From Actinomycetes bacterium (lineage in GTDB: Bacteria > Actinomycetota > Acidimicrobiia > Acidimicrobiales > RAAP-2): DNA of 5,935 nucleotides. The position numbers and the translations under genes are program-made. The stretch is from NCBI GenBank assembly GCA_021849435.1, contig JAJZSX010000162.1:1-5935 (forward strand). Reading direction: 5' to 3'. Under the pieces are notes generated by a model, which ran no database searches, was not told the DNA's origin, and was given only the letters and a program-made list of their open reading frames with translations. This document shows positions 5,658-5,935 of this stretch, piece after piece; positions within the stretch are counted from its first letter, which is position 1, and the number at the start of each line of letters is the position of its first letter.

Positions 5658-5935
5658 ATGGACCCGCTCCTCGTAGTCGTCGTGACCGCGGGCGCAGCCA
5701 GCGTCTTCGCGCTCCTCGCGTCACTCATGACCCGTGACTACTCGTGGGTCGATCGGAGTTGGTCGGTGGTGCCGGTCGTCTACGCCGTCGAAATAGCCAG
5801 TTCCGCGCACTTGACCGACCCACGCCTTGACGTCATGGCAACCGTGATCGCGATATGGGGCGCACGACTCACGTTCAATTTCGCGCGTAAGGGCGGTTAC
5901 TCCGGCGTCGAGGACTACCGATGGGCGGTCCTGCG
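5658..5935 (+). CDS. DUF1295 membrane protein, steroid 5-alpha-reductase-like (5' part only)
   Basis: The first 92 residues of a gene running off the right edge. DUF1295 proteins are multi-span membrane proteins related to 3-oxo-5-alpha-steroid 4-dehydrogenases and isoprenylcysteine methyltransferases; most bacterial members have no proven substrate. Seen here: a first membrane helix (about 4-24), the family motif DYSWVDRSWSVVPVVYA (27-43), a second and third hydrophobic stretch, and WGARLTFNFARKGGYSG (67-83) followed by EDYRW (85-89), which is the diagnostic part. The ATG at 5658 gives a helix beginning directly after MDP, as usual in the family. It has no Shine-Dalgarno; a TAGCAT box 6 nt upstream suggests a leaderless mRNA. 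The catalytic C-terminal half lies outside the window, so activity cannot be judged. Confidence 0.85.
   Translation, partial: MDPLLVVVVTAGAASVFALLASLMTRDYSWVDRSWSVVPVVYAVEIASSAHLTDPRLDVMATVIAIWGARLTFNFARKGGYSGVEDYRWAVL

Noticed and set aside
1..5935. CRISPR array, tRNA or rRNA gene, riboswitch
   Set aside because: No regularly spaced repeat array beyond the two-copy repeat at 74-120 and no recognisable structured RNA sequence were seen by eye.

Overview
The window reads as chromosomal DNA from a high-G+C Gram-positive bacterium (Actinomycetota). Pointers to this are the GTG starts, the high G+C with G/C-biased third codon positions, a cold-shock-domain protein with the 'TPGGCWFHYS' signature typical of actinobacterial variants, a DUF6278-like protein, and promoter-like boxes 6-7 nt from start codons, as in leaderless actinobacterial transcripts. 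The long secreted protein with Asp-box-like repeats would fit an acidimicrobial-type organism, but that placement is a guess.

Layout from left to right. (1) Positions 1-126 look like one terminus of an IS21-family insertion sequence whose body lies left of the window: a TGT...ACA-type tip and two near-identical 22-bp repeats at 25-bp spacing. (2) 108-1838 (-) is a large predicted lipoprotein with Asp-box/BNR-like repeats. Its stop codon lies inside the IS terminus, so the gene appears truncated by the insertion. (3) 1839-2277 is a non-coding, divergent regulatory region with a candidate promoter and several inverted repeats. (4) 2278-2733 (+) encodes a small DUF6278-like protein of unknown function. 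(5) 2920-3150 (-) encodes a divergent cold-shock-domain protein, convergent with the previous gene. (6) 3151-3396 is a divergent promoter region carrying a perfect 16-bp palindrome. (7) 3397-4659 (+) encodes an MFS transporter. (8) 4746-5534 (-) encodes a short-chain dehydrogenase/reductase, convergent with the transporter and separated from it by a region with a hairpin. (9) 5658 to the window end (+) is the start of a DUF1295 membrane protein (steroid 5-alpha-reductase-like), divergent from the SDR.

Every gene is transcribed opposite to its neighbours, so there is no operon and little reason to see one joint pathway. The SDR and the DUF1295 protein share a promoter region and both belong to oxidoreductase-type families, which permits but does not establish a link in lipid or steroid-like metabolism. 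I found no convincing new defence, mobile or biosynthetic system. The best leads are the IS-truncated lipoprotein, the repeated leaderless-type promoter arrangement, the 16-bp operator-like palindrome, and the cold-shock protein that has lost its RNP1 aromatics.
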